Assembly (NCBI GenBank): GCA_964638595.1
Contig: CAZWYU010000029.1
Span: 1-17,204, forward strand
DNA: 17,204 bases
Origin: CAZWQR01 sp964638595
GTDB lineage: Bacteria > Patescibacteriota > Minisyncoccia > Minisyncoccales > PEYH01
Direction of reading: 5' to 3'
The position numbers were made by a program, and so were the translations under genes. How positions within the stretch are numbered: the first letter of the stretch is position 1; each line of letters begins with the position of its first letter. Below are positions 7,494 through 14,483 of the stretch, piece by piece. The notes below the pieces were generated by a model that was not told where the DNA came from, searched no databases, and saw only the letters and a list, made by a program, of their open reading frames with translations.

Positions 7494-7616
7494 TTAAATT
7501 TTTACAAAAATAGCTCTCTTTTTGCCATCTAATCTAGCGCAATAACCTCCAATTTTTTCTTTTCTTATGAAAAAAGAAGAAGAGCTTTTTAAAAAACCTC
7601 TGCTTCTTGCTTTCAC
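7494..7616 (-). CDS. Possible 40-residue mini-protein
   Basis: Between the thioredoxin and CcdA-like genes a short frame runs from GTG (7614-7616) to TAA (7494-7496). The product is basic, with a Ser/Phe-rich middle and a C-terminal part IGGYCARLDGKKRAIFVKI that looks more protein-like than random AT-rich translation. No Shine-Dalgarno precedes the GTG, and I do not recognise the family. It may instead be the tail of a decayed gene, since an in-frame stop lies four codons upstream of the GTG. Confidence 0.3.
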   Translation of the reverse strand: MKARSRGFLKSSSSFFIRKEKIGGYCARLDGKKRAIFVKI

Positions 7617-7651
7617 TCTTTTTTAAATAAGGACAAAAAAATATTTGAAAT

Positions 7652-7921
7652 TTACTTATCTTTGTGTTGATTTATTAATTCAATTATTTTTTCTTTTTCT
7701 ATTTCGCCATGCAGTCTTAAAAATTCATTGCCTTGTTTATCAAGAAAAATAAAGCAAGGCAACTCTTCGGAAATATTATATTTTTCCATAACTTCCTTGT
7801 CTTCATCATAATCGTAAAATTCTGTCTCCAGCCAAGTATTTTGCTTTTCAATTTCAGCAAACCTAGGCTTCATTATAAGACATCCTTGACACCAATCTGC
7901 ACCTATTTTTAAAATTTTCAT
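7652..7921 (-). CDS. Small thioredoxin-family protein
   Basis: The 89-residue cytoplasmic product has no signal peptide. It matches a minimal thioredoxin fold: beta strand MKILKIGADW, active site WCQGC with Cys11 and Cys14, an acidic middle (YDYDEDKEVMEKYNI), then the cis-Pro loop ELPCFIFLDKQG with Pro55, and a C-terminal helix. It lacks the first beta-alpha unit of classical thioredoxin, as small thioredoxins often do. The residue after the cis-Pro is Cys56, where Thr is usual, giving a third Cys close to the active site. It lies 46 bases after the ferredoxin gene and upstream of the CcdA-like gene, so it is a plausible cytoplasmic electron donor to that transporter. Confidence 0.85.
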   Translation of the reverse strand: MKILKIGADWCQGCLIMKPRFAEIEKQNTWLETEFYDYDEDKEVMEKYNISEELPCFIFLDKQGNEFLRLHGEIEKEKIIELINQHKDK

Positions 7922-7967
7922 ATACTTATTATTTTATTGATTGTATGATTATCAAAATTTCTGTATA

Positions 7968-8150
7968 TTAGTTATCTTCTATCTTCTCAATAGCCCCAAA
8001 AGGGCAAACCTCTTCTCCTCCTGCCTCTTCTATTTTTTCATCATCAATAACTTCTGCCTTCATATCTTGATTAAGTCTAGTGCCGCCCTTAGTAATCTGA
8101 ACACAGACACCACAGCCCGTACACTTATCCTTGTTAATTCTAAACTTCAT
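7968..8150 (-). CDS. Single-cluster [4Fe-4S] ferredoxin
   Basis: The 60-residue product has Cys10, Cys13 and Cys16 in CTGCGVC and a distant Cys49-Pro in VCPFGAI. That is the ligand set of one-cluster bacterial-type ferredoxins, which carry single electrons in the cytoplasm. The middle is acidic (EVIDDEKIEEAGGEE), common in ferredoxins. The gene starts 18 bases after the exchanger stop and is followed 46 bases later by a thioredoxin gene. The order suggests an electron path from ferredoxin to thiols, but no ferredoxin-thioredoxin reductase gene is visible in the window, so the link is inference. The start ATG has no evident Shine-Dalgarno. Confidence 0.9.
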   Translation of the reverse strand: MKFRINKDKCTGCGVCVQITKGGTRLNQDMKAEVIDDEKIEEAGGEEVCPFGAIEKIEDN

Positions 8151-8168
8151 AAATAAAAAAAATTAATG

Positions 8169-9134
8169 CTATTTTAATAAAATCTCAACGATAACGAATA
8201 AAAAATAGACAAACAATAAAACCTTAGACTCTTTTTTGCTTAAATGGTCTCCAGTTTTAAAGAATATCAAAAATAAAAAAACTGTCAAACCGGTGAATAT
8301 AAACCCATTGATATAAAGGTTTAAATTGTAAATCCGAAATGGAGAAATAAAACAAGTGACACCAAGAACTAAAGAAGAGTTTAGGGCAATAGAGCCAAAA
8401 ATAGTTCCTAAAAGCATTTGTTTCTGCTTTAAAGCAACAGAGCGTAAACCAAAAACAATCTCTGGCAAAGTAGTGCCTATAGCTATGAATAAAGCTCCTA
8501 CAAAAACTAAAGGTAAATTTAGTGTTAAAGCTAATCGACCAGCAGAAAAGACTATTCCTTGAGCGCTGGCTATCAATAAAACAAAAGAAAAAATCAACAA
8601 TACTATATCTTTAAAAAATCTTTTATAATCCTTAGCTGGCTCTTGGCTTTCCTCTTTTTGTTTTAACACGCTACTAAAACGCTTTTGATGGGCAAAAAGC
8701 TCGCGGATATAAAAACCTAAAGCAATTATTAAAATAACACTATCTCCTCTAGAAAATTCTCCATCAACTAAAAGTAGCACGGGCAGTAAAGCATAAAAAC
8801 CACAGAAGATTAAAGACCTTTGCATTGTTTTGCTTTTTAAGCTGATTTTTCCACCGAACAAAACGGCTAAACCGGTAATCAAAGTAAAAAGAATAATATT
8901 TGAACCAATAACATTGCCAAAAGAAAGCTCTGGCTTTCCAGAAAAAGCAGAGTTTAAGCCAATAAAAAATTCAGGCATTGAACTCAAAAATCCCATAATC
9001 AAAGAACCAACAATAAATTTTCGCCACTTCAAGAATTTAGAAACTCTTAAAAGAGAATTAACAGAATAAACACCAGCTCTTGCCAAGACAAAAATACTTA
9101 ATAGAAAAATGATTATATATATTAAAAAATCCAT
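8169..9134 (-). CDS. CaCA-family cation exchanger (Na+/Ca2+ or H+/Ca2+ type)
   Basis: The 321-residue integral membrane protein has about ten hydrophobic segments and two internal alpha-repeats, as in YrbG-type exchangers. Repeat one reads FLSSMPEF (Glu55) then GNVIGSNI (about 73-80). Repeat two reads GTTLPEIV (Glu225) then GTIFGSIALNSSL (about 243-255). The two Glu are the expected cation ligands. The second repeat has lost the usual GNxxGSN, reading GTIFGSI with Asn252 further on, so ion preference cannot be assumed. A charged loop (about 147-175) separates the halves. Its start lies only 3 bases from the stop of the upstream P-type ATPase gene, so the two are co-transcribed and probably handle the same ion, most likely Ca2+. 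Confidence 0.85.
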   Translation of the reverse strand: MDFLIYIIIFLLSIFVLARAGVYSVNSLLRVSKFLKWRKFIVGSLIMGFLSSMPEFFIGLNSAFSGKPELSFGNVIGSNIILFTLITGLAVLFGGKISLKSKTMQRSLIFCGFYALLPVLLLVDGEFSRGDSVILIIALGFYIRELFAHQKRFSSVLKQKEESQEPAKDYKRFFKDIVLLIFSFVLLIASAQGIVFSAGRLALTLNLPLVFVGALFIAIGTTLPEIVFGLRSVALKQKQMLLGTIFGSIALNSSLVLGVTCFISPFRIYNLNLYINGFIFTGLTVFLFLIFFKTGDHLSKKESKVLLFVYFLFVIVEILLK

Positions 9135-9137
9135 AAA

Positions 9138-11738
9138 TTAAACCTCTGTTTGGTGTCTAATTATAAAATAATGTTTAACGATTTCAATAAAAATTATTTC
9201 AGTTACTCCTAAGAATATTAATATCATCCAGTCAATAAAATTTAAGGGCACTGTTTTTAATAAAGAATTGAAGAATGGAACATAGAGGGCAACCAATAAA
9301 GCAAAAACCCCAAAAATCCAAGAGAAAAGTAAAAACTTATTCTTCAAAGGATTTATATGAAATATTCCTTTTCTCAAACTTCTGCAGGAAAAAACGTAAA
9401 ATAAGGAATCAATAGCCAGGGCGGCAAAAATCATTGTTCTGATATAACTAATTTCAAGGCCTTGATACATAAACCAATATAAAAGACCTAAGAGCATTAA
9501 GTCAGTTATAAGGCCAATAGCAAAAATAATTACCTTCATCTCTCTTGTTAGAAGATGCACCTTATGAGCTGTTGCTTTTTGTTTCATTAAACCATTCTCT
9601 TTTGGTTCAAAGGCTAAGGCTTGAGACGGCAAGCCGTCTTCTGCTAAATTAACCCATAAAATTTGAATAGCTGTTAATGGCAAAACCCAAGGTTTAGCTA
9701 AAGCTTTTGCTATCAGTATGCTACCACCGATTAAAATAATTTCTGTAAAACTATCTGATAAAAGATAAGTGATAACCTTTCTAATGTTGTCTAGAATAGC
9801 TCTTCCTTCTTCCACAGCTGCTACAATGATACTAAAGCTATTATTCAAAAGAATCAAATCAGAAGTCTCTTTTGCTACTTCTGTGCCCGAGCCCAAAGCT
9901 ACACCAATATCGGCTTTTTTGAGAGCCGGAGAGTCATTAATACCATCGCCGGTCATAGCTACCACTTCGCCGGCATCCTGCCAGGCTTTAACGATTTTTA
10001 ACTTATGTTTTGGTTCCACTCTGGCATAAATATTAATTCTTTGAAAAACTTTTTTAAACTCTTCATCATTCAGTTCATCAATTTCAGAGCCTTCCATAAT
10101 ATTTTTATCGTTTATTTTAAATCCAAGTTTCAAACCAACCGCTTTAGCTGTAAGTTTGTGGTCACCGGTAACAATAATCGCTTTCATGCCTGCCTGTCGA
10201 CAAGTTTTTAAAGCATCTTTTACATCTTCTCTAATCGGATCTGACATCCCTAGTAGAGCTAAAAAATGGAGATTGTTAATCTTAGTCTCTTTAATGCTTT
10301 TTCTATTGGTTTTTTTGTAAGCCAAAGCAATTGTTCTATATCCCTTGGAAGCAATTCTCTTCAACTGTTTGTTCCAATCTTTCATTTCCTGGTCATCTAA
10401 TTTAGAAGTAGCAATTATTAATTCAGGCGCTCCTGCCACTAAAAGAGTTTTATTTCTCTCTCCTTTTTTCTTATAAAGTTTAGCCCTATATTTGCGACTA
10501 CTATCAAAAGGCAAATCGTCTATTTTTTGATATTCTTTCTTAAGCTCTTCGGGTAAACAACCATTTTCTAAACCATAAGAAAGCAAAGCTCTATCTGTTG
10601 GCGCTCCTCTTATTATCCACTTTTCTCTTTTTTCCTTCCCGTTCTCAACAAAGGCTCCATTGCATAAAACCGCTGTTTTATAAATTAAATTAGGATTCTT
10701 TCGGTCAGTAAACATTTTAGTAACTTTTATCTTACCTTCGGTCAGGGTTGCTGTTTTGTCAGTACATATTACAGAGGTACTGCCCAAAGTTTCTGCGGCT
10801 GAAAGTTTTCTAATTAAACCTTTTTTTCTTAAAATTCTTTGCATACCCAAAGCCAAAATAATAGTCATCGCCACAGGCAATCCTTCTGGTATAGCGGCTA
10901 TAGCTACGGCTATTGAAATAATAAACATTTCCATTAACTGTCCACCTGTTAAAATACCCTCAATAAAGATTAAGAGACTGATAAGACCAATAAAGATTCC
11001 AACAAGCTTTGAAAAACGAGAAAGTTTCTTTTGATAAGGAGTCCTTTCTTCTTTGGTTTCTTTAATAATGGAAGCAATCTTCCCGAGCTCTGTATCTTGA
11101 CCAATAGCGGTGGAAACTACCCTAGCTCTTCCGTCTTCAACAATTGTGCCCATATAGACCATATTATCCCTATCTGCCATAGGTGTTCTAAGCTCTAACT
11201 CTTCCGAATGTTTGGTAGTTGATAGCCATTCACCGGTTAGAGCCATTTCGTTCATTTTCAAGTTATCGGATTCCAATACTCTTCCATCGGCTGGCACCAT
11301 ATCACCGGGTTCCAAAAGAAAAACATCCCCAGCTACAATATCAGAAGAATCAATTATTTTAATCTCTCCTTCCCTTACTACCTTAGCTTTATGGCTGATT
11401 ATCTTTTTTAGTTCAAAGAGGGCTTGATTGGCCTTATTTTCTTGAGCAAAGCCAATAACCGTATTAACTGCCACAGCAGCTAAAATAACTATTCCATCAG
11501 CTAAATCTCCAAAAAAAATAACTACTATGCCGGCTATCAAAAGAATATAAATTAAAGGACTGTGAAATTGTTCTAAAAAAATTTTAAACTTAGGAACAGG
11601 CTTTTGTTTGGGCAATAAATTGCGACCGCTTTCTCTCTGTCTTCTTTTTGCCTCTAAAAGACTAATCCCCTCTTCTTTATCACTACACAAAAATTCTATC
11701 ACTCTCTTGCTCTCTAAATTGTGCCAATTAGATATCAT
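9138..11738 (-). CDS. P2-type cation-transporting ATPase (Ca2+-pump-like), with altered motifs
   Basis: The 866-residue product has the order of a SERCA/PMR1-type pump: N-terminal cation ATPase domain (about 1-60), membrane helices, actuator with TGE (168-170), PEGLP (284-288), phosphorylation site DKTATLT with Asp327, nucleotide domain, TGDGINDSPAL (596-606), and six C-terminal helices. Putative ion ligands resemble SERCA site II: Glu285 in PEGLP, Asn697 and Asp701 in WVNLAEDGLP. Glu666 is kept in M5, but Ser663 and Glu700 replace the SERCA Asn and Thr. Departures from normally fixed motifs: Ala330 in DKTATLT (usual Gly), Trp171 after TGE (usual Ser), and Ala435 in AGAPE (usual Lys of KGAPE). 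The frame is intact. Its ATG overlaps the upstream stop (ATGA) and a CaCA exchanger follows 3 bases later. Confidence 0.9.
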   Translation of the reverse strand: MISNWHNLESKRVIEFLCSDKEEGISLLEAKRRQRESGRNLLPKQKPVPKFKIFLEQFHSPLIYILLIAGIVVIFFGDLADGIVILAAVAVNTVIGFAQENKANQALFELKKIISHKAKVVREGEIKIIDSSDIVAGDVFLLEPGDMVPADGRVLESDNLKMNEMALTGEWLSTTKHSEELELRTPMADRDNMVYMGTIVEDGRARVVSTAIGQDTELGKIASIIKETKEERTPYQKKLSRFSKLVGIFIGLISLLIFIEGILTGGQLMEMFIISIAVAIAAIPEGLPVAMTIILALGMQRILRKKGLIRKLSAAETLGSTSVICTDKTATLTEGKIKVTKMFTDRKNPNLIYKTAVLCNGAFVENGKEKREKWIIRGAPTDRALLSYGLENGCLPEELKKEYQKIDDLPFDSSRKYRAKLYKKKGERNKTLLVAGAPELIIATSKLDDQEMKDWNKQLKRIASKGYRTIALAYKKTNRKSIKETKINNLHFLALLGMSDPIREDVKDALKTCRQAGMKAIIVTGDHKLTAKAVGLKLGFKINDKNIMEGSEIDELNDEEFKKVFQRINIYARVEPKHKLKIVKAWQDAGEVVAMTGDGINDSPALKKADIGVALGSGTEVAKETSDLILLNNSFSIIVAAVEEGRAILDNIRKVITYLLSDSFTEIILIGGSILIAKALAKPWVLPLTAIQILWVNLAEDGLPSQALAFEPKENGLMKQKATAHKVHLLTREMKVIIFAIGLITDLMLLGLLYWFMYQGLEISYIRTMIFAALAIDSLFYVFSCRSLRKGIFHINPLKNKFLLFSWIFGVFALLVALYVPFFNSLLKTVPLNFIDWMILIFLGVTEIIFIEIVKHYFIIRHQTEV

Positions 11739-12067
11739 TTATTTTTATCTTTTTTATTTTTAAGCAATTTGAAAAGGAAAAAGAAAAAAAACAAAATGAA
11801 ATAATAAAGATTTTGAAAATTAAAAGCAGAACCCAGTAAGGCAAAAAAACCAATACCTCCTAATTTCCATATTTCTTTGTCTCTGTCTTTTATAAGATTA
11901 ATAATAATAGAAATAATAAAAGATAGAAAAAAAATAAAAGTTAAAGAGAAAAAGACCGCTTCTTCTCTTTGAAAGAATTCATAAACAAAATTATGCAAAA
12001 TAAAACAAACAGAGCAAAGAGATATAAAAAGATAACTCCTTAAAATATTTTTCTCAAGATGAAACAT
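11735..12067 (-). CDS. Small membrane protein of unknown function
   Basis: The 110-residue product has about four hydrophobic stretches (roughly 10-30, 38-60, 69-80 and 86-100), a charged cytoplasmic-type loop KDRDKEIWK and a Lys-rich C-terminal tail. I recognise no family. It ends in an ATGA overlap with the P-type ATPase start (TGA 11735-11737, ATG 11736-11738), so the two are translationally coupled. It could be a small accessory subunit or regulator of the pump, but this rests on position alone. It appears to be the first gene of the minus-strand gene string running to 6280. Confidence 0.7.
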   Translation of the reverse strand: MFHLEKNILRSYLFISLCSVCFILHNFVYEFFQREEAVFFSLTFIFFLSFIISIIINLIKDRDKEIWKLGGIGFFALLGSAFNFQNLYYFILFFFFFLFKLLKNKKDKNK

Positions 12068-12111
12068 ATATGTAATTAATATTACTCTACTTATTTTAAC
12101 AAATGTATTGA

Positions 12112-12145
12112 AAAAAGAAAAACCCCGATCGGGGTTTTTCTTTTT
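12112..12145. terminator. Perfect 34-bp palindromic bidirectional terminator
   Basis: A perfect palindrome centred at 12128/12129 (AACCCCGATCGGGGTT core) is flanked by A-runs and T-runs, so either strand gives a GC-rich hairpin followed by U-rich sequence. It lies after the RRM gene on the minus strand and upstream of the 110-residue membrane protein gene. It should stop RRM transcription before the next unit. Confidence 0.9.
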
Positions 12146-12162
12146 AGAACCAAAGAAGTGTC

Positions 12163-12423
12163 TTAATAGGATTCTCTTTTGGGCCTAGCTTCATTAACAG
12201 TTAAAGCTCTGCCATCAATTTCCTTTCCGTTGAACATTTCAATTGCCTTTTCGGCATCTTCATCTGTTGCCATTTCAACGAAACCAAATCCCTTTGAGCG
12301 ACCGCTATTTCTGTCAGTAATGATAGCAACAGAGTCAACTGTACCTGCTTCCGCAAATAAGTCTTTTAAAGCGTCTTCCTTAGTATCGTAGGAAATATTT
12401 CCTACAAATAACTTTTTACTCAT
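12163..12423 (-). CDS. Single-RRM RNA-binding protein
   Basis: The 86-residue product is one RNA recognition motif and little else. RNP2 is LFVGNI (5-10) and RNP1 is KGFGFVEM (44-51), with the aromatic residues that stack on RNA. The rest follows the beta-alpha-beta-beta-alpha-beta fold, ending in a short basic tail (ARPKRESY). Such one-RRM proteins are common in cyanobacteria and some other bacteria, where several are cold-induced, and they bind single-stranded RNA in the cytoplasm. The gene stands alone: a strong promoter lies at 12524-12552 and a terminator at 12112-12145. The start ATG (12421-12423) has no Shine-Dalgarno and follows a leader of about 90 bases. Confidence 0.95.
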   Translation of the reverse strand: MSKKLFVGNISYDTKEDALKDLFAEAGTVDSVAIITDRNSGRSKGFGFVEMATDEDAEKAIEMFNGKEIDGRALTVNEARPKRESY

Positions 12424-12499
12424 TTTTTAAAGAATTATTGAATCTATCGACCTTGCGTCTGAATAAACTGTATCTTTATAAGATAAGCAGTATCAGAAA

Positions 12500-12552
12500 C
12501 ATTCTAAAAAAGAATGCTCTGTGATTGTATAACAAAAACAGAAACAAGTCAA
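12500..12552 (-). promoter_or_regulatory. RRM gene promoter and structured 5' leader
   Basis: On the minus strand TTGACT (+ 12547-12552) and TACAAT (+ 12524-12529) are separated by exactly 17 bases, a good sigma-70-type promoter. The transcript would begin near 12517 and so start with a hairpin (CATTCT/AGAATG, + 12500-12516). It would then have a leader of about 94 bases before the ATG. A 5'-end hairpin on a long leader suggests post-transcriptional or temperature control, though only the promoter is reasonably certain. Confidence 0.7.
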
Positions 12553-12559
12553 GACATTT

Positions 12560-12836
12560 TCTTGTCCAACACAAAATGACATGAAATGAGTTCCATTTCC
12601 AATGCAAAATGAGACTAAAATAGACTATTGCGAGTAAATGTGTGAGTCTTTACATTAAGATATATAAGTGGATTGATAATGTGTTAACTAAATTCAGATA
12701 TCTTAAACCAAAAAAAGGATAAAGGTATAAGCAGGAGTTTTGTCTTTAAAATAAATGGACTTTTCCTCTTTAAGAAGGAAAAACAAAAAAAAGAAAATTG
12801 AATTAGAATTAATTAAATTTTATAGAAATAAAGAAA
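12560..12836. other. Non-coding stretch with two inverted repeats
   Basis: I see no gene here. TTAAGATAT (12655-12663) and its reverse complement (12698-12706) form a 9-bp inverted repeat with a 34-base loop. TTTTCCT (12761-12767) and AGGAAAA (12776-12782) form a second, smaller hairpin. Neither is followed by a clear T-run. They could be operator-like or part of an unrecognised small RNA. Confidence 0.4.
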
Positions 12837-12861
12837 GAAACAGAGGTTAGTCCTCTGTTTC
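12837..12861 (-). terminator. Strong intrinsic terminator of the DUF5654-like unit
   Basis: GAAACAGAGG (12837-12846) and CCTCTGTTTC (12852-12861) make a perfect 10-bp stem with a 5-base loop. On the minus strand the stem is followed by a T-rich tail (TTTCTTTATTTC), as expected for termination after the gene at 12909-13130. Confidence 0.85.
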
Positions 12862-12908
12862 CTTAGTCTTTGGATTGATTTATGTTTGAGTCCAATTAAA
12901 ATAGAAAA

Positions 12909-13130
12909 TTATTCTTCTTTTTCCCCGGCAATTTTAGCTATCCATGTGGTAACAATAATTGCAATTATTGTAACAACAATCGCATAAACTAACATTGAGA
13001 TTATCCCTTCCGCCGTTCCAAAAACTTTTTTGAAAATTGCCTGAATAGCACCATTCCAAGCAAGAGCAGCAACAAGCCCAAAAGCGGTTACTATTAAAAC
13101 GGACATTTTTTCTACAATTTCTTTTTTCAT
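12909..13130 (-). CDS. DUF5654-like small membrane protein
   Basis: The 73-residue product has two hydrophobic segments (about 10-33 and 43-65), with the conserved-looking SVLIVTAFGLVAALAWNGAI in the first. This matches my memory of DUF5654, a family of unknown function seen in archaea and candidate-phylum bacteria; the family name was not checked by search. A GAGG lies only 2 bases before the ATG, too close to be a good ribosome site. It follows the secreted coiled-coil gene by 30 bases and is closed by a strong terminator, so the two form an operon. Their joint job is unknown; both would sit at the membrane. Confidence 0.75.
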   Translation of the reverse strand: MKKEIVEKMSVLIVTAFGLVAALAWNGAIQAIFKKVFGTAEGIISMLVYAIVVTIIAIIVTTWIAKIAGEKEE

Positions 13131-13160
13131 ATCCTCAAATTAATTATTTTATTAAACAGA

Positions 13161-13823
13161 CTACCGTAGCCAACCGAACAACCAACCAAACAATCCCTTA
13201 GATTGATTTTCTTTCTCGGCCAATCTTTCAAGGCGCTCTTGTTCATTTCCCATTTCTCTTATCTGTTCTTGAAACATATTTTTAACCTCTTCTTGGCAAT
13301 CACAATCCTCTCTAAGTTTATATAATTCTTGAATTCTTTCTCTATTCTGTTCAATGTGGTTTTTTAATTCTTGAGTTGCCTCCTTATCTCCGCCCATAAA
13401 AAACCTGACAAGAACATTTCTATTGGATATTTTAAGCTCTGCTTTTTTTGCAGATTGAAGAGAATTATCAACCTCTCTGGCTATTTTTGATACTTTGGAG
13501 CCAATACCTCCGATAACCCCCTCCATTTCCAAAAGAGAATGAACTGCTATTCTGATTTGATTCTGGTTTTGGGCTACTTCTTTTTCTTCTCCTTCCATAT
13601 TTTCTGTTTCCTTCTTAATTACCTGCCTCTTCTCCTGAATTCTTTCTTGAACCTTTTTTAATTTCTGTTCAAACAACTGTTGTTGTTGAACTGTAGCAGT
13701 AAGCTGATTTTCTTCTTGACTTTGAACCTCTTGATGTATTTGCTGAACTTGACCTTGAGCTGAAATAAACCCAGCAACAAAAAGAAAACAGACAATAACT
13801 ATTAAAACAAGTTTAGTGTTCAT
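13161..13823 (-). CDS. Secreted or membrane-anchored coiled-coil protein, unknown function
   Basis: The 220-residue product starts with a signal peptide or anchor (about 4-22, ending FISAQG). A long Gln/Glu/Lys-rich region (about 25-95) with heptad-like spacing follows, then a small Gly-rich turn (GVIGGIGSK, about 102-110) and a second helical region. A CDC pair (Cys174, Cys176) sits between predicted helices. The end is a hydrophobic amphipathic tail GLFGWLFGWLR (210-220), which could touch the membrane. I recognise no named domain. The general form (signal peptide, coiled coil, CDC, terminal GLFGW) recalls uncharacterised archaeal proteins, from memory only. The next gene is a DUF5654-like membrane protein, a possible partner. 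Confidence 0.75.
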   Translation of the reverse strand: MNTKLVLIVIVCFLFVAGFISAQGQVQQIHQEVQSQEENQLTATVQQQQLFEQKLKKVQERIQEKRQVIKKETENMEGEEKEVAQNQNQIRIAVHSLLEMEGVIGGIGSKVSKIAREVDNSLQSAKKAELKISNRNVLVRFFMGGDKEATQELKNHIEQNRERIQELYKLREDCDCQEEVKNMFQEQIREMGNEQERLERLAEKENQSKGLFGWLFGWLR

Positions 13824-14203
13824 ATTTTTTAATTTTAATTATTAAAATCTCTACGTTATCTCTAATTGTAAAAGTTCTTAGAAAAAGTAATTGAAAGGTG
13901 CTGACTCTACGTGCTTCTTATAATAAATAAAATTAGAAAATATTTACCAATATTGTTATGCTTGTAAAAATAAATCAAGTTAAAGAATTACAAACGCTAA
14001 AATTAATATTATCCCTAAAAAAATATATCTAAACAAATTTATTTTTTTTATTCTGGAATATAAATATAGATATTATTATTCCAACAATTGCAAAAAATAA
14101 AATTGTTGATATTGGTATATTACTATATCGTAATATTTTTTTGTTGATTCAATTACAATTAATTAATTTCTAATACCAACCAAATGAAGAGAAAAAGTAT
14201 TTT
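13824..14203. other. AT-rich non-coding stretch upstream of the coiled-coil gene
   Basis: No convincing gene is present. The direct repeat CTCTACGT occurs at 13849-13856 and 13905-13912 in what would be the leader or promoter region of the 13161-13823 gene. A start-less minus-strand frame at 14029-14148 would encode one hydrophobic segment (ISTILFFAIVGIIISIFIF) with a Lys-rich tail. AT-rich DNA gives such frames easily, so I treat it as a possible remnant only. Confidence 0.4.
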
Positions 14204-14415
14204 TTAGCTTTTTGGCTTTGGTTTTAAAATATGTAAACTTTTATCCTTAATAATTTCCCGCTGTTCAATTTCTCCATTAACTACATTAAATAAAGGATGG
14301 CCTTTGGCTCAGCAATATGTTTTAATTCTATAAACTTATCTTTCTGACAAAGTTGTAATTTTTTAAGAAGACGATTAAACCCAAGATCCAATTGCCTTAT
14401 ATAGTGACTGTTAAT
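14204..14415 (-). pseudogene. Frameshifted gene remnant, unknown family
   Basis: Two adjacent minus-strand frames join into one protein-like sequence. The first (14415 down to about 14300) includes YIRQLDLGFNRLLKKLQ and ends near HIAEPKA. The second (about 14299 down to 14204) reads HPLFNVVNGEIEQREIIKDK and ends KPKPKS followed by TAA. The first frame meets a stop soon after the junction, and the second is preceded by a TGA. A one-base slip at GGCCATCC (about 14297-14301) would restore continuity. No start codon is visible, so the 5' part is lost or also shifted. The composition is typical of real proteins, but I cannot name the family. It lies downstream of, and in the same direction as, the TspO-like gene. 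Confidence 0.5.
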
Positions 14416-14483
14416 TTAGTATTCTGAAATTTCCAGTTAATTTTATTTTTATAGCAATAAAGGAAGTGTAATTGAATAAGATT

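Noticed and set aside
9624..9639. AGACGGC-AA-GCCGTCT hairpin inside the P-type ATPase
   Set aside because: It encodes the conserved M6 EDGLPS and adds no residues compared with the family, so it is most likely a by-product of coding.
12424..12908. tRNA or other known structural RNA in the long gap
   Set aside because: No cloverleaf, T-loop GTTCRA or other familiar RNA signature could be found by eye on either strand.
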